From contig JAPNXP010000013.1 in the NCBI GenBank assembly GCA_028753945.1, positions 372,001-436,000 on the forward strand: a DNA stretch of 64,000 bases, given 5' to 3'. The DNA is from Hexactinellida sp. DTS-2022. Taxonomy: Eukaryota; Porifera; Hexactinellida. The position numbers and the translations under genes were made by a program. Within the stretch, counting starts at the first letter, position 1, and each line of letters starts with the position of its first letter. Shown here one piece after another: positions 32,649 to 44,770 of the stretch. The notes below the pieces were generated by a model that saw only the letters and a program-made list of their open reading frames with translations, did no database searches and was not told the origin of the DNA.

Positions 32649-35600
32649 ATGGACGCACAACATACAATCCTTATTACCTCTATCGTTGTCATCTATCCTA
32701 CTCTAACAAATCGTAATCTCTCAAACGAACTATCCCCCGATACAAGTGACTATAGGCTTGTAGTTGATACATCACACGCTAATGCAATATCCATTCAATC
32801 ACAGGCCACAAAATATTCACTGTATTCATATGACGTCAGTAAAATTATATACGACCCTGAACTACAGTCGTTCTATTGGCATAATGTGCGTTCTTTTATA
32901 GAAGCTACACTCCTTGGGTATCATGGTATGATTGTATTCCTACTCAGTTCACATATTAAAGCTGATAATCTTAACGTGACACCTTTTGAGATCCTATTTA
33001 CTGCTGTTGATCAAATATTCTATTGCATTCAGAGTTCTAAATGTAAATACACACAGTATTTTCAAGTATTATTCTCGCATTATGCACTTTCAAATGAGGA
33101 TGGTAACATTTTCGATTTATGTCGTGGGTTGGATGCAGCTGCACATTTATACCGAGATGTTAAAGGCCAACAACACACGCTTATAAAAACTAGATTAACT
33201 GATTTAGGTAATCTTAAACAGTTGATTGATAGAAATCACGCTCAGTTTAAATCTGAGTTCTCACATGGTATTGAAGGAACAAACAATCTGGCACAACTTG
33301 GGTACCATGAGTTTATTTGTATAAATGTTGGTTTCACTGGATTTTCTGCCTCGTTTGCACCAATAGGTGGTGAACTCACATTTGTTGTAATCTCCACAGA
33401 TTATATCGCGGCTCAAACAACACAAGATGGGAATGAAACATCAGATGTTAACAATGTTTCTTGGTTTACTACGAAAACAATTGATTCATTATATTCCCTA
33501 CTCAATAACATAATAGCTAAGAAAGATTCGGATATTGAATTAGAAACTCCGTTATGTGGCTTGTTACGAGATGGAGTGGGGGGCCCTTGTAAAACGTGTG
33601 TAATCTCACTTCTCCCAGACAAGTTTGGGTTAAATGCGACTGAAAACGAGGCTACAAACGAACACACTCAGTTGCTAAATATTGCACATCAGTTCTCGTT
33701 AGTGAGGAATTGTCCGAATCGACGGATTTTCGCAGAGAAAGCTCTTATGAATGTTTATATACAGGAAATGAGTTCGAATGTAAGGTATCTTTGGAATATA
33801 TTTTAAAGAGTTTACTTATACAGCGATCATCGGTATCACCGATCATCGGCGTTTGTATTCAAAAACCTGGCTACTTTCTACCGATTGTTTTTTTATGTTT
33901 ATAAAATACACCATCGGTAGAAACTAGCCAGGTTATTTAAATCAAACGCCGATGATCGCTGTATAAGTAAATTCTATTTTAAATAGCTAACTTTTATATC
34001 TATGTTTATAGGTATCAGAGGTGACAAAATCCGGTGAAGATTCCACTCAGGAATTTGGAGAAGATACAATTAAGCAGGCTGCTATTGCTTTGGAACAAGC
34101 TGTTTTGGAATATAATAAACGAATACAACTAACTGAGAGTAATAATGAATATGAATTAGAAGCTTTTAACATTGCAGATTTTACAAGAAAACAATCTACA
34201 ACGAATTCGAAACTTCCCCCCATTGATGAACATTTACGTAGTGATATGCTTTCACAGATTCCTATGAAAACCGTCATTGGTAATAATAATAATCCAGAAT
34301 TGTTGAAAACCGGAAATTTGTGTGTTTTTAATGCAACCCGTTCCACAGTTAATAATATTAATAATTCAGAATTAAGTGAACAAAATAAAGATAGTAGACC
34401 GTATTCAGATTCTAGTAAATATAATAATGGAACGGAAATAGAAAGTTCTGTTCAAACTCATGTTCCTGTTGGGAAATCTTATGATTCAAACGCGTTGGAA
34501 GAACTTATTGTTGAAGAAATGACATTTCAGGAGAGAAGTATGGATGTCACTATTTTAGAACAACAAAGTGCTAATAACAATAACAATAAGAATAATAATA
34601 ACAATAATAATAGTAATAATACCGAATCAACTCCGTTGAGTACAAATATTCGAATTACATTAAATATGAATAATAATAATCAAAATGCACAGGAAATTAA
34701 TATCCAACTATTAAATCCCTCTAAAACAGAGGTAAAATCCGATAATATTAGTAACGAACACAACACTAAACCTATAACCAATCCTATCGTACAAAATAAA
34801 CCAATTGGCAATTCAAATATTCCAAATAAACGGGAATACAATACTATTGATTCTCCGAATAATCCTGATGCTATTAACGAATCATTCAACAGAACTCAAT
34901 CATATAACGAGAGCTCTGATAGTGTAAGAGATAGTTATTCAATCGGTTTGCAGCCTTCTAACGTTGTTAGAAGAGATTCTCTTCAAACTATCGATGAAAC
35001 TGTGCTCCCATTCTCACAGGATATGCAGACAGGAGTAACCCCGTCTTTAGACACAAATGCTCCTTTGTTTGAACAAATTCAAGAGAAAAAAGGTAAAAGT
35101 TTTATAGGACTATATGCCGTATTTTCTAAGAAATTATTCATTAAGTTTGAACATAGTTAGAATTAAGTTATTAGCGAATAGGGCCACTGTATATAAAATA
35201 TTCTAATTTACTTGCTTTATGATCATTATTTAAAAATCAAGCTTTCCTGTAGGCGACGCTCAAATCGCGGAAGTTGTCACCTTCATGCTACAAGACCCTA
35301 TGCGCGGCGCTCCTCGCTGTTACCAAGCGCGAGGTAGCAAGGAGGTTCTACAGCGTAGAGATCTAGGTAGTGTATTCACTGGACACGCTATAACAACATG
35401 GATCATGAACAATGTCAATGGTATTCAAGTGTGGGGAGATGCCGAGACATTTGGTCAGTGGTTGTTGGACCAAGGTGAGCTCATACATTCAGAGGGTTCT
35501 TTTGTGTTCGCTGGTGCAGAGAGTTTGTTTTATTATGCTCGACGGTCACAGCCTAGCACTCGTAACTTAAGCTTTGAGGAAATCAAACGATTAATGTCCG

Positions 35601-37072
35601 AGGCTAAAAAAGTATTGCAGTTAGCTAATACAGAATTCTACGAGCCTGGAAAAAGCTTTAATATGAGCGATAGTATAGTTTCTAAGGTTGCAGGTACAAC
35701 TATTAATGATGATATGATCTTACATCAATTAATGGCAGAACAATTGGTAGTTATGAAATCGGGAAGTAGGAATGTAAGCATTGAAGGTGATTCATTTGCT
35801 GGTAGTGGATTAAATCAAAGCCAATTAGCGACTGTTAGTAGCACACACCAATATGAAACTTCTCCAAACAATACACTACATGGTAGTGAGGGTAATGGTA
35901 AAAGATTCCTATTGAATAATAGTAATAATTCAATTGAGAATTTTGGTGCGAACGTAAATAATATTTCCAATATGTTCGAAACACGAGAAGTTGTTGTGCA
36001 AAATGCCGCGAGTTCTGAAGATACAGAAGTGATTAAAGTTGTAGAGCGAATGGAAAAGGTTTTAATCGGGAATTTAACAGAAAAATATGTTGAGAATATA
36101 GTACAAGTTTTTGAATTGCATCCCTTATTCGATAACTGTCGTAACGGATGTAGAATGGGTGTATTACGAAATTTAGTTTTAACATTCGGAGTTAATTTTG
36201 AGGACGAACAAAAACGAACTGCTATTTTCTACGCAGCAGCTGGAGATCAATACCGTATTGGCTTAGAGCTCATACACTCACATGCCAATATTAATCATAT
36301 TGATAAGTTCGAATTATCTCCTCTATTAGTTGCAACACAGTTAGGTTATGTGTCATTCTTAAGAATGCTGTTAAGCCATGGTGCTGATGTAACACATTTT
36401 GATAAAGCAGGTTCCAACGCGTACCATTTAGCTTGCAAACTAGAGGCAATTGGATGTCTACAAAAACTGCTGAATAATTCAAAGCCAGGTGTTTTAGATA
36501 AACTTGATAATGATGGTTTCTCTCCAATACACTATGCAATTCAAAATACATTCGCAAGGCATTTAGAATTACTTTTTAAACACAAAATCGATCCTACAGT
36601 GCTAGACCCAAAGGGCTTGAGTTATCTTTCCTTTGCTATTTACAACCATTCAATTTGTTATATCACTCCTTTGTTGAAGAATTGTTCTGTTTTATTTGGA
36701 CAAGCTAATTCTGACCTTTCGACTGCACTTCATGTAGCAGCTATTCAGTCTACCTCTGAATGCCTGCAAGTATTATTGAGTGTTAAATCTTTTAAGAAAC
36801 ATTTAGATATTCACCAGTGCGATAGCAAAGGTAGAACTGCTCTTCATGCGGCTTGTAAGCTAGGAATTGACGACTCAGTACGGATACTACTTAATAACAA
36901 TGCCGCTGTATTTACAAATGATACCAACGGTCATAATCCCTTAGAATATGCTAAAGCGAACCCCAATATTACTCAAGGAGTAATAGATTTATTGGAAGCT
37001 TGCGAGATAAACGAAATCAAAGGAATAATCAAACTACAAGAAGGTGGTAGCAAGACATGCCAAATCCAATGA
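32649..37072 (+). CDS. Degenerate kinesin-like head fused to DEP domain and ankyrin repeats, 1343 aa
   Basis: Exons 32649-33779, 34012-35092 and 35253-37072 join at aat|gtaagg...tttatag|gta and aaag|gtaaaa...ctgtag|gcg, and the frame closes exactly. Residues 1-350 follow a kinesin motor outline: YSYDVSKIIYDPELQSFYW, LLGYHGMIVF, TIDSLYSLLNNIIA, and LCGLLRDGVGGPCKTCVISLLP (compare the LTRLLQDSLGGN-KT region). The ATP-binding P-loop is absent (SSHIKADNLN stands there), and switch II DLAGSE reads like STDYIAA. The head should therefore not hydrolyse ATP. Residues about 400-735 are low-complexity, with an Asn run near 565. A DEP domain lies at about 767-838 (RDLGSVFTGHAITTWIM...SLFYYARR). Ankyrin repeats span about 1044-1317 (RTALHAACKLGIDDSVRILL). 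The kinesin assignment is inference; DEP and ankyrin are clear. Confidence 0.78.
33811..33971. repeat. Long hairpin element in intron 1 of the kinesin-like gene
   Basis: The left arm tttacttatacagcgatcat through the cgtttg and aacctggct words is mirrored by agccaggtt, caaacg and atgatcgctgtataagtaaa. The arms are about 60-70 bp and almost perfect. A second small palindrome (cgatcatcggt-atcaccgatcatcgg) sits in the left arm. It fills most of the 232-bp intron, so the pre-mRNA would fold strongly. Confidence 0.8.
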
Positions 37073-37592
37073 ATTCTATTATTTTATATATTAATATATT
37101 TTATTACAAAAATTTCGTTTCTTACACCCTAATTTTTCCTATTTCATTAATATATTTAATTAAAAATTATTATTACTTTGACAAATGCTCCTGTTATTTT
37201 TGTATGGAATTTAATTGTAATTATTTAGATTAAAAACCGTAATTAGTAAATATCTAATCATATACTCTATCATTATTTCAATAATTTTTTAATTTAATTA
37301 TGGCTCTAACTACTAATAATTATGAGTCTGTGATTTATCATTGTTGATATATAAAATAAAATCTTCCATTATCAATTATTTTAGCTGGAATTAATACGCA
37401 ATTGAATTCCCGAATCCTTTTTTGTACAATTAATTGTTTTGATTTGCAATCATTTATTTTAGTAATATTCATTATATTGTGTAATTCAACACTTGATGAT
37501 ACGCATGTCCATGGTACATGTCTCTACTACTACTAGTATAAATCAGTTCACATTTTATAACATTATATTAAAATTTATAATAATTGCAAATA
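37073..37592. other. Intergenic with possible TATA box
   Basis: AT-rich spacer. tataaat at 37537-37543 lies about 55 bp before the ATG at 37593 and may be the TATA box of the next gene. Nothing else recognised. Confidence 0.4.
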
Positions 37593-40500
37593 ATGTATTT
37601 TTCTATGATACTAGTAGTATTTCTCACTTGGATTATATTTGAAATTCAAGCTAATACAAATTGTCAACCGTGTGATAGAGATAATTGTCGTCCGGTTCAT
37701 TCATCTTGTACACAATCCAATAAGGTTTTGGATGAATGCAATTGTTGCTATGTAAGTTGTTAGTTATTATATTTCTAATAATATCCATGTGTTTATTTCC
37801 AGTTTAATTAAATTATTATTAATATTATTATTGCTAATATTATTAAGACAGTTTATTTATGCTTCCATTTAAAGGAAGGATTTACTTATATATTGGCCAA
37901 CACCTTTCTAATGTAATTTCGAGGAACTGGCAAGGTATTTTAACATAAACAATTCACCTTTGCTATGCTCGATTTTTACATTGAAAATATGTTGGCCGCT
38001 ATATAAGTAAGCCCATATAGGTTAGTTTTTGTAAAAATCGCGGCTTATAACAAGTAGATTTGAAATTAATTTAGTAAACTTGGTGTTATAATTTTGAGAA
38101 TATTTCTGACATTTAAATTATTTTTTTGCAACAATTTTGAGGTTACACACTAGTTGATTAAATTATAACAAACGTTAATAAAATTAATTTAATGAAGAAA
38201 ATCTTTTGTTCTAACTTCTGAGGCGTCTTTTTTTCTAAAAATTTTGCAGACATTATTTTTATCAGCTATACTCTAGCTTGATTAAGGAACTATTTTGAAC
38301 TTACATTTGTAGTTCGCCTTACTCTATCAAATTCCCCTAAGCTTACATAATTAACATTTGCAGTATAATTGTCTTCCCTTATACAATATTATTAATTAAA
38401 TACAATCTTACTGGCGGGTTGATATAATCAATTCCTTTTAAATATATTGATTCCCCTCTAGACATCTAAATAACAATAGAACTATAATTATAATGCTCAA
38501 CCATTCATTAACTTATTCATCAACAAAACTGCTTTTCAAACTTAAATCAATAATAACTTTTGATTTTAGCTATTAAGTAAAATTCTTTTTATCATCGATT
38601 GTTAACCAGTGGGTAACAACAAGATAAATAATTATCTTACAAATGTGACAAACACCACCTGTCTGCTTCTATACTAAAGGTATAGACAAGATGGTAGATC
38701 CATATTATTTCAATGCATTTTAACTAACCTTGGGTAGCAACACAACTTCGAGATTAGAATCTAATGGAAGTCTTTTTTATGAGTTATGGTTTCTTAACGG
38801 CGTGATGGTTGTACACTAAAATGATTCTATCTGGTTTTAACGAGGATAATGTGAGTACTATGGCCTCGTTGATATCACTTTGCTTCCTAACAAATTCAAA
38901 ATATTATAATTAAGTGTAATTGTTATGAGTTGTCTTGAATTCATATTGAGTCTGTTTAGTAAAATAGGTTTGCATTAAACTATCTCAGTAGAACTTAATT
39001 CTAGTACAGCACAGTCAAAACCGGTTTTTTATAACACCGGTTTTTTTATAACTAATCGGTTTTTTCTAACTACGTAACTATTTATTCTAAATGTGTAGGA
39101 AATTCCAATTTAGTTTTATTTTCAATCGGTTATTCTAACTATCGATATATTACTATATATCAATGCAAATAATTGGTAAGAATAAACCGGTTTCGACTAT
39201 ATTATTTTGAATTTATTATATTAATTATATTTTCAGGTTTGTCCCAAATTCGAAGGCGAGGCTTGTGGCTATGGGCTTGGAAGGTGTTTAAGTTCATTGG
39301 TTTGTGTAAGAGATAATCCATGGTCAGATCAAGGCACTTGTCATGGTAATTATCTATTTTGGAATTATACTTATATCTCTCAACACCTTTTCTAATGTAA
39401 TTTTAGACACTGACAAGTTTATTTTAAACAAAAAATTTATTTTTGTTGCGAAGCCGGATTTTATATTGAAACGTGTTGGTCGATATATAAGTAAGCCCAT
39501 TATCTTTTTATGTAATAATGCAATAATTACTCAACGATCATTGAAGACTTTGATATAATTCAGCATATAACTACATATGATGTTACATATACAGTTTGAA
39601 TGGCTTATTTAATTTGTCCAAACTACACGAGACAGATTTCAAATTGATATCATCATAGTATAATTAGCTAATGCCATAGTAAATCTAATAATTTGTATTT
39701 ATTCAATTACCATTGTTATAATAATACTTATGATAGATATATACCCTGACGATTTGGAGTGTAGCAACGCCATTTGTATCACAGATGAGCCAATGGAATG
39801 TTCTGATGGTGAAGTGTATAAACCGGGGAAAATACGAAATTGTTGTGCTACTTCTGGCAAATGTGTTTGTCGGAGATCAACCTGTACAATTCCGGTTTGT
39901 AGAGAAAATGAATTGAGTGTTATGGTTATGCCTGCGGTATTATCTGGAGCCTGTTGCGATTCTTATCGCTGTATGCCTTATGAAGGTGAGTTCATAACAT
40001 TAATTTCAGAACATTTATTTTGTGATAACTTTTGTTTGAAGACCTTGTTTATTTTCTTACAGACATCTATGTATAGTACATACTTTCATGGCTGGACGAT
40101 TGTCTTATCTAGTTTATATCAATTTGTTTTTAATATGTTTTTTAGCAAAGTTCATTGTTTTAAAATAGATAACTAATTTAATAATAACTATATAAGTATT
40201 CCCTATTAATTTTACATTTGAATGTCTATTTGATTAGAACTAATGCAGCAAACAAGAATAATAAGTGATACACTAATCCTAAATTAATGGGAATTGCTAA
40301 CTACTTATCAACTGGTTTTGTAAAGAAAGTAGAAATAGTTTTCATCCCAGTTTTATCTGTTTTATCTAAAAGCTTCTTTGCCCGCGATTGCTTTTTTTGT
40401 GGAGCAACTTTCTTTATTTCTTTTTTCGTTTTTTCTCCAGTTGTTGTCACTTCCATTTTCCGCACTTCCTGTTCACATTCCGCGATTATTCGGTTATAAT

Positions 40501-43500
40501 CAGTGATACCTAGATGCACAGCGAGTTCTTCAGCTAGATCAGTTCTTAGATACTCACTCACTAAACTTAATGCGTATTTAATTGCACCGTCTTCTGTAGA
40601 AACCATTGACTTGTAGGATGATTGAAAGGAATTGAGGGTTGGTAACTTTTCTGCGACTTTTCTCACCTTTGCTTCCAAAGTTAGCATTGTCTTTTCCTTA
40701 CTATACTTACAAGCGATCTGGTTTTCATGTAATTTAGTTTCACAAATCAGTTCAACAACTTTTTGTGTTAAAATTGGCATTAATTTTGGTAGATCCTTGA
40801 ATTCATCATGGTATAGTAATTGTTCTAACAAACAAAAATGTTTAGAATTCTGTGTCTCTAATAGGAAAAGGAAAATGAATATTGGATCGAAAGGTGTTAT
40901 GAAGTAGATTGAAGGATTGCTTATTATCCTATCAGGTGTTAAAATTGTTTTATATGGTTTATTAAAACATTTTATTTCACATAATGTTTTGGTCTCTTTC
41001 ATGATTGCGAACGGTGTTGATTGTCCTGTTTTCGGGTGTGGCAACCATAGTATATAAGCTAGAGTGCTATTTTCCGCGATTTGTGCCGGGTTAGATAGTA
41101 ATTGATTTGAAAATAAACATACTTTTATAGGATTAGTAGTAGAAATTTCAAGAGCTCGTTCTTGTGAAATCTTTTGTTTTTTGTTATGAGATAATTCCTC
41201 TTGGCTTCTATCCATATCACTTTCTAAATCTCGTTTGAAACCTTGTTTCTTGCTACGGGTACCTTCCATCTGTAGCAGCTAATAATATGGATTTTCGAAT
41301 GACAAGTGATTTTTACCAGTATTTTTCACACAATGAAAATAACAGAATCAGTATTGTTTATTGATAAAAACATGGATAAGACAAGGTTTTAAGTAAACAA
41401 CTCCAGTTAACATTAAATCTTAAATTTCAAGAGGTAAAACGACTAAGCTTTATTAATTAACCAATTAATAGTATCTGGGACAATATACATATGTCAAAGT
41501 TAGCATTAAATTACCATTCTTGTTGACTTTACATCATTGTTGTATCGTCAGACATAATACTCACAGCAGCTTCAGGTAATCAATGCTAGCTGAGTTTTAT
41601 TGACAGTTAGTATAATGCATATGAATTCTATGTCTCGTCATGTGGAGAAGCTATCTTTGTCTATGTGCAAGCAAATTTCAGAATAAATTTAATTGTTTAC
41701 TGGAGTAGTCTATTGAAAGGACTTCCCAACCTATAGAAACCTAATTACTGATCGAAAGATTCTCCTAAATTACTCTTGCATATCTAATGCTATTGATAAA
41801 AATGTGGCCACGCTGACTAGCAATAAGAAAACATGGTAGCAAATCCTTTAAAAAAACAATACATAAATTGACGTTGAATAGATAAGCACTAATTGAATGC
41901 ATCGTAATTATGTGTCACGCTAACATCTGCAGAGTTTAACTATCAAGAATATTGGTTGCTTTTTATCAAAACTTTTTTTCTTAGTTGATATGGCTAATAC
42001 ATTATGTCCTGAAGATTCGCTTTGGGATGAAAACACAGAAAGTTGTGTTTGTTTGCATTGCGAGGCTAATGACTGTATTGATGGGTTCAACAGGGTGTTG
42101 GAAAGTGTGGGGACAGGGGAACCAAGTTCTTGTTGTGACAAAGATATTTGTATACCAGGTAAACAATTATGGGCTTTCTTATATAATAAACAGGCTTTGA
42201 AAAAGTGATTTTAATAAATAATTATAATTATAATTACCTATATATTATTAATTTAATTAATAAATTATTTAATTTTATGCTAAAAATGACTTCTTCAATC
42301 GCTGGAATTTGTATTGTAAAAGTGACAGCCAATAAATAAATACAGTCAGGTACTCAGGTTCTTTCATTACTAACATTCAAGGGACCAAAAATTGTATTCA
42401 TAATAAAGAGATAATAAGCGAACTCAACATAATACCCTATGTAAGTTGTTAAATTTGGACCATAGGACTTGTTCATAATAAAAAAGTTTTTCAGACTAAA
42501 AATTGTTCACAATAAGCAGACCTGACTGTAATTCAAATTATATCATTACCTCTACTTTTTAAATATTTTATTAAAGATCTACTTATAGTCTACAATGAGA
42601 CTTGCATACACAAAGGAATATTGCATTTCAAGGATGAAACTTGGTATCCAGACCCGTGTCATAATTGTATTTGTCTACGTGGACGGACTGTATGTATCCG
42701 GAACAGCTGTCCACCTCTTCCATGCCAAGGCTCCGATCTCGTTGTTAGGCATGGACACTGCTGTCCTATCTGTAGGAGTCAGACCGAAATTCTAACAAAT
42801 GTAAGTGGAATTTAATTTATATACTAATTTCTTCTCAATTTATTTGCTTATTTACCAACTAAGCTGAATAAAATAGTTATAACTTATATGAATAAAAAGA
42901 TTGACCATAAAAAACCCTCAAATTTATATATTTGTGTTATATTATAACAGAGATCAGACCTTAACTCTACCAGTACAGAGACTCCATACGCTGTTGTACC
43001 AGAAATGAAATACTGCACTTCTACCAATGGGACTATTCAGCCAGTAGGCGGTATATGGGATGACGGGTGCCAGAGTTGCACCTGTCTACAGAAGGGAATT
43101 ATTGTTTGTATGGAGGAGAGCTGTCCACAGCTCAGATGCAAAATATCCACAATACAACCTGGAGAATGCTGTCCCAAGTGCATTAATGGTAAGATAATAC
43201 AATACAATACAATACAATACAATACAATACAATGCAATACAATACAATACAATACAATACAATACAATACAATACAATACAATACAATGCAATACAATAC
43301 AATACAATACAATGCAAATGAAATACAATGCAAATGAAATACAATACCAATACAAATTGATAATGTTTCAACTAAATATGTATATTGCATAAATTAACTC
43401 TCACGTATAACGTATTATATGTATAAACGAATTATACGTACATATTAAACATAAAGCCCCAGAGAAATTTAAGCTATTTAGTAGTTGAAATATTTTAATT

Positions 43501-44770
43501 TAGTTGAAATATTTAGCAATATTTGGAAGTTTTTATCTTAATTATAAATGCGGATACTATTCCCCCATCACTTTAATATAATTCGGGCACCAAACAAACA
43601 AACAAACAAACAAACAAACAAACAAACAACAATCGAGTTTTAATGATATAAATATGTTGTGTTACATGGTTTATCACAATTTAGAAGTAACACTAGATGC
43701 TTGCGAGCTCCAAAATGGGAAATTGACGTATGAAGGAAATGTTATACGGACACTGTATCATGATGTGAAAGAAAGCGTATCTTCAACTGAAATATGTCAA
43801 TCTTGTAAATGTGTATCAAATGAATTAGACTGTTCATTTGGCCCATGTAATGCGAATGTTGACACCTGTAGCAGGCTACAAACACACAATTTCCACGACT
43901 TACCTTCTTGGCTAGAAAACTACGCTGTGGTTATATTACTGAACAACAGTTTAAATCAGAATCCTCAAGTAATATGTTCCTACTTTGAATACAAACTTAC
44001 AGCTAAGAATAAACAAAGAGCGATACAATTCTACACACATGACCAGTTTATAGATGAACTGTAAGTTAATTATTAATGACTTACTTATATATCGGCCAAT
44101 TACTTTTCAATATAAAAACCCGGCTTCACAATGGTGAATTTTTTGATGTTAAAAAATGGTCTTGACAGTGCTTGAAAATTCCATTTGAAATAGTTGGTCG
44201 ATATATAAGTACGTAATTCCACAATTAATGTCACTTATTAATTTAGCAAAATTTATATAAAGAAAACACTCCTTATTATTAATTTATTTTTATAGAACAT
44301 ACTTTGTAATCACCGCATCAGAAATAGATATAAATCACCAGTACCACACATTCAAATCAACAGAGGACACTATTATGCTATTAAAATCTATGCAACAACC
44401 TCTACTCTTCTCTCTCAAACAAGTATTTACATTTTCTGACTTCCAACAACAGATGGAGACTTCTGATATTATCAGCAAACTTAGCACTAACATGATAATA
44501 CTATACTCTATCACAGCCATATTTTCTCTCATCCTAGTTGTTATTATAACAATTATGTTCGTAGTATCGACGTACACATTATCTAGTTTGTTTCGAGACC
44601 ATGGATTTCCTTGCCAGAAAAAATGTTCACATCTTTCCTCTTTAGAAATGACATTTGAATCAATAGACCGAAATGCTCCATTAAATCCTCGTTACGTTGA
44701 ACTTAACAACAAACATTCTCCTAGTTCTGCAAGCAATACAACTGATACTACAACAATTTCCCCTGTTTAA
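37593..44770 (+). CDS. CRIM1-like single-pass protein with IGFBP and VWFC-type domains, 667 aa, eight exons
   Basis: Exons: 37593-37751, 39237-39345, 39737-39985, 41985-42158, 42577-42800, 42951-43188, 43685-44060, 44296-44770. All have GT-AG borders and compatible phases, and the sum is exactly 668 codons. Exon 1 encodes a signal peptide (MYFSMILVVFLTWIIFEIQA) and the first half of an IGFBP N-terminal domain ending CNCCY. Exon 2 completes it (CPKFEGEACGYGLGRCLSSL). Exons 3 and 4 encode cysteine-rich modules. Exons 5 and 6 each encode a VWFC module (CICLRGRTVCI...CCPICR; CTCLQKGIIVCM...CCPKC). Exon 7 has one more cysteine-rich module and a globular segment. Exon 8 has a membrane span (MIILYSITAIFSLILVVIITIM) and a short cytoplasmic tail. 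The order resembles CRIM1, which binds BMPs through its VWFC modules; the antistasin repeats are not evident. Confidence 0.82.
37881..38010. mobile_element. 'ggccaacacctttctaatg' MITE in CRIM1-like intron 1
   Basis: tttacttatatattggccaa at the left and ttggccgctatataagtaa at the right form the terminal inverted repeat. Internal ttcacctttgctatgctcga matches the family. Confidence 0.8.
39367..39498. mobile_element. 'caacaccttttctaatg' MITE in CRIM1-like intron 2
   Basis: acttatatctctcaacacct at the left and gtgttggtcgatatataagt at the right. Internal gttgcgaagccggatttt. An open frame crossing it is a by-product. Confidence 0.75.
40301..41269 (-). CDS. RNASEH2B: Ribonuclease H2 subunit B, nested antisense in an intron
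   Basis: The 322-residue protein is the accessory subunit of the trimeric RNase H2 complex, which removes ribonucleotides from DNA and degrades RNA-DNA hybrids. The N-terminal part is basic (KKQGFKRDLESD, HNKKQKI). The beta-barrel region carries the family-like blocks TLAYILWLPHPKTGQSTPFAI, CEIKCFNKPYKTILTPDRII and YFITPFDPIFIFLFLLE (human: DPLFLLLHYL). A helical domain follows. The basic C-terminal tail ends MKTISTFFTK, a PCNA-interacting (PIP-box) motif as in human RNASEH2B. The whole gene, single-exon, lies inside intron 3 (39986-41984) of the CRIM1-like gene on the opposite strand. Confidence 0.88.
   Translation of the reverse strand: MEGTRSKKQGFKRDLESDMDRSQEELSHNKKQKISQERALEISTTNPIKVCLFSNQLLSNPAQIAENSTLAYILWLPHPKTGQSTPFAIMKETKTLCEIKCFNKPYKTILTPDRIISNPSIYFITPFDPIFIFLFLLETQNSKHFCLLEQLLYHDEFKDLPKLMPILTQKVVELICETKLHENQIACKYSKEKTMLTLEAKVRKVAEKLPTLNSFQSSYKSMVSTEDGAIKYALSLVSEYLRTDLAEELAVHLGITDYNRIIAECEQEVRKMEVTTTGEKTKKEIKKVAPQKKQSRAKKLLDKTDKTGMKTISTFFTKPVDK
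43196..43345. repeat. (AATAC)n pentanucleotide microsatellite
   Basis: About 24 uninterrupted or near-perfect aatac units with a few aatgc variants, then aatgcaaatgaaatac variants. It starts 8 bp after the exon 6 donor of the CRIM1-like gene. Long open frames on both strands here are produced by the repeat. Confidence 0.95.
43590..43630. repeat. (CAAA)n tetranucleotide microsatellite
   Basis: About ten aaac/caaa units, 55 bp before the exon 7 acceptor of the CRIM1-like gene. Confidence 0.9.
44081..44213. mobile_element. 'cggccaatta' MITE in CRIM1-like intron 7
   Basis: acttatatatcggccaatta at the left and tagttggtcgatatataagt at the right form the terminal repeat. The interior is diverged from the other family copies. 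Confidence 0.7.

Noticed and set aside
43037-43390. Three overlapping antisense open frames of 60-117 codons
   Set aside because: Made of repeated Tyr-Cys-Ile-Val from the AATAC microsatellite; not genes.
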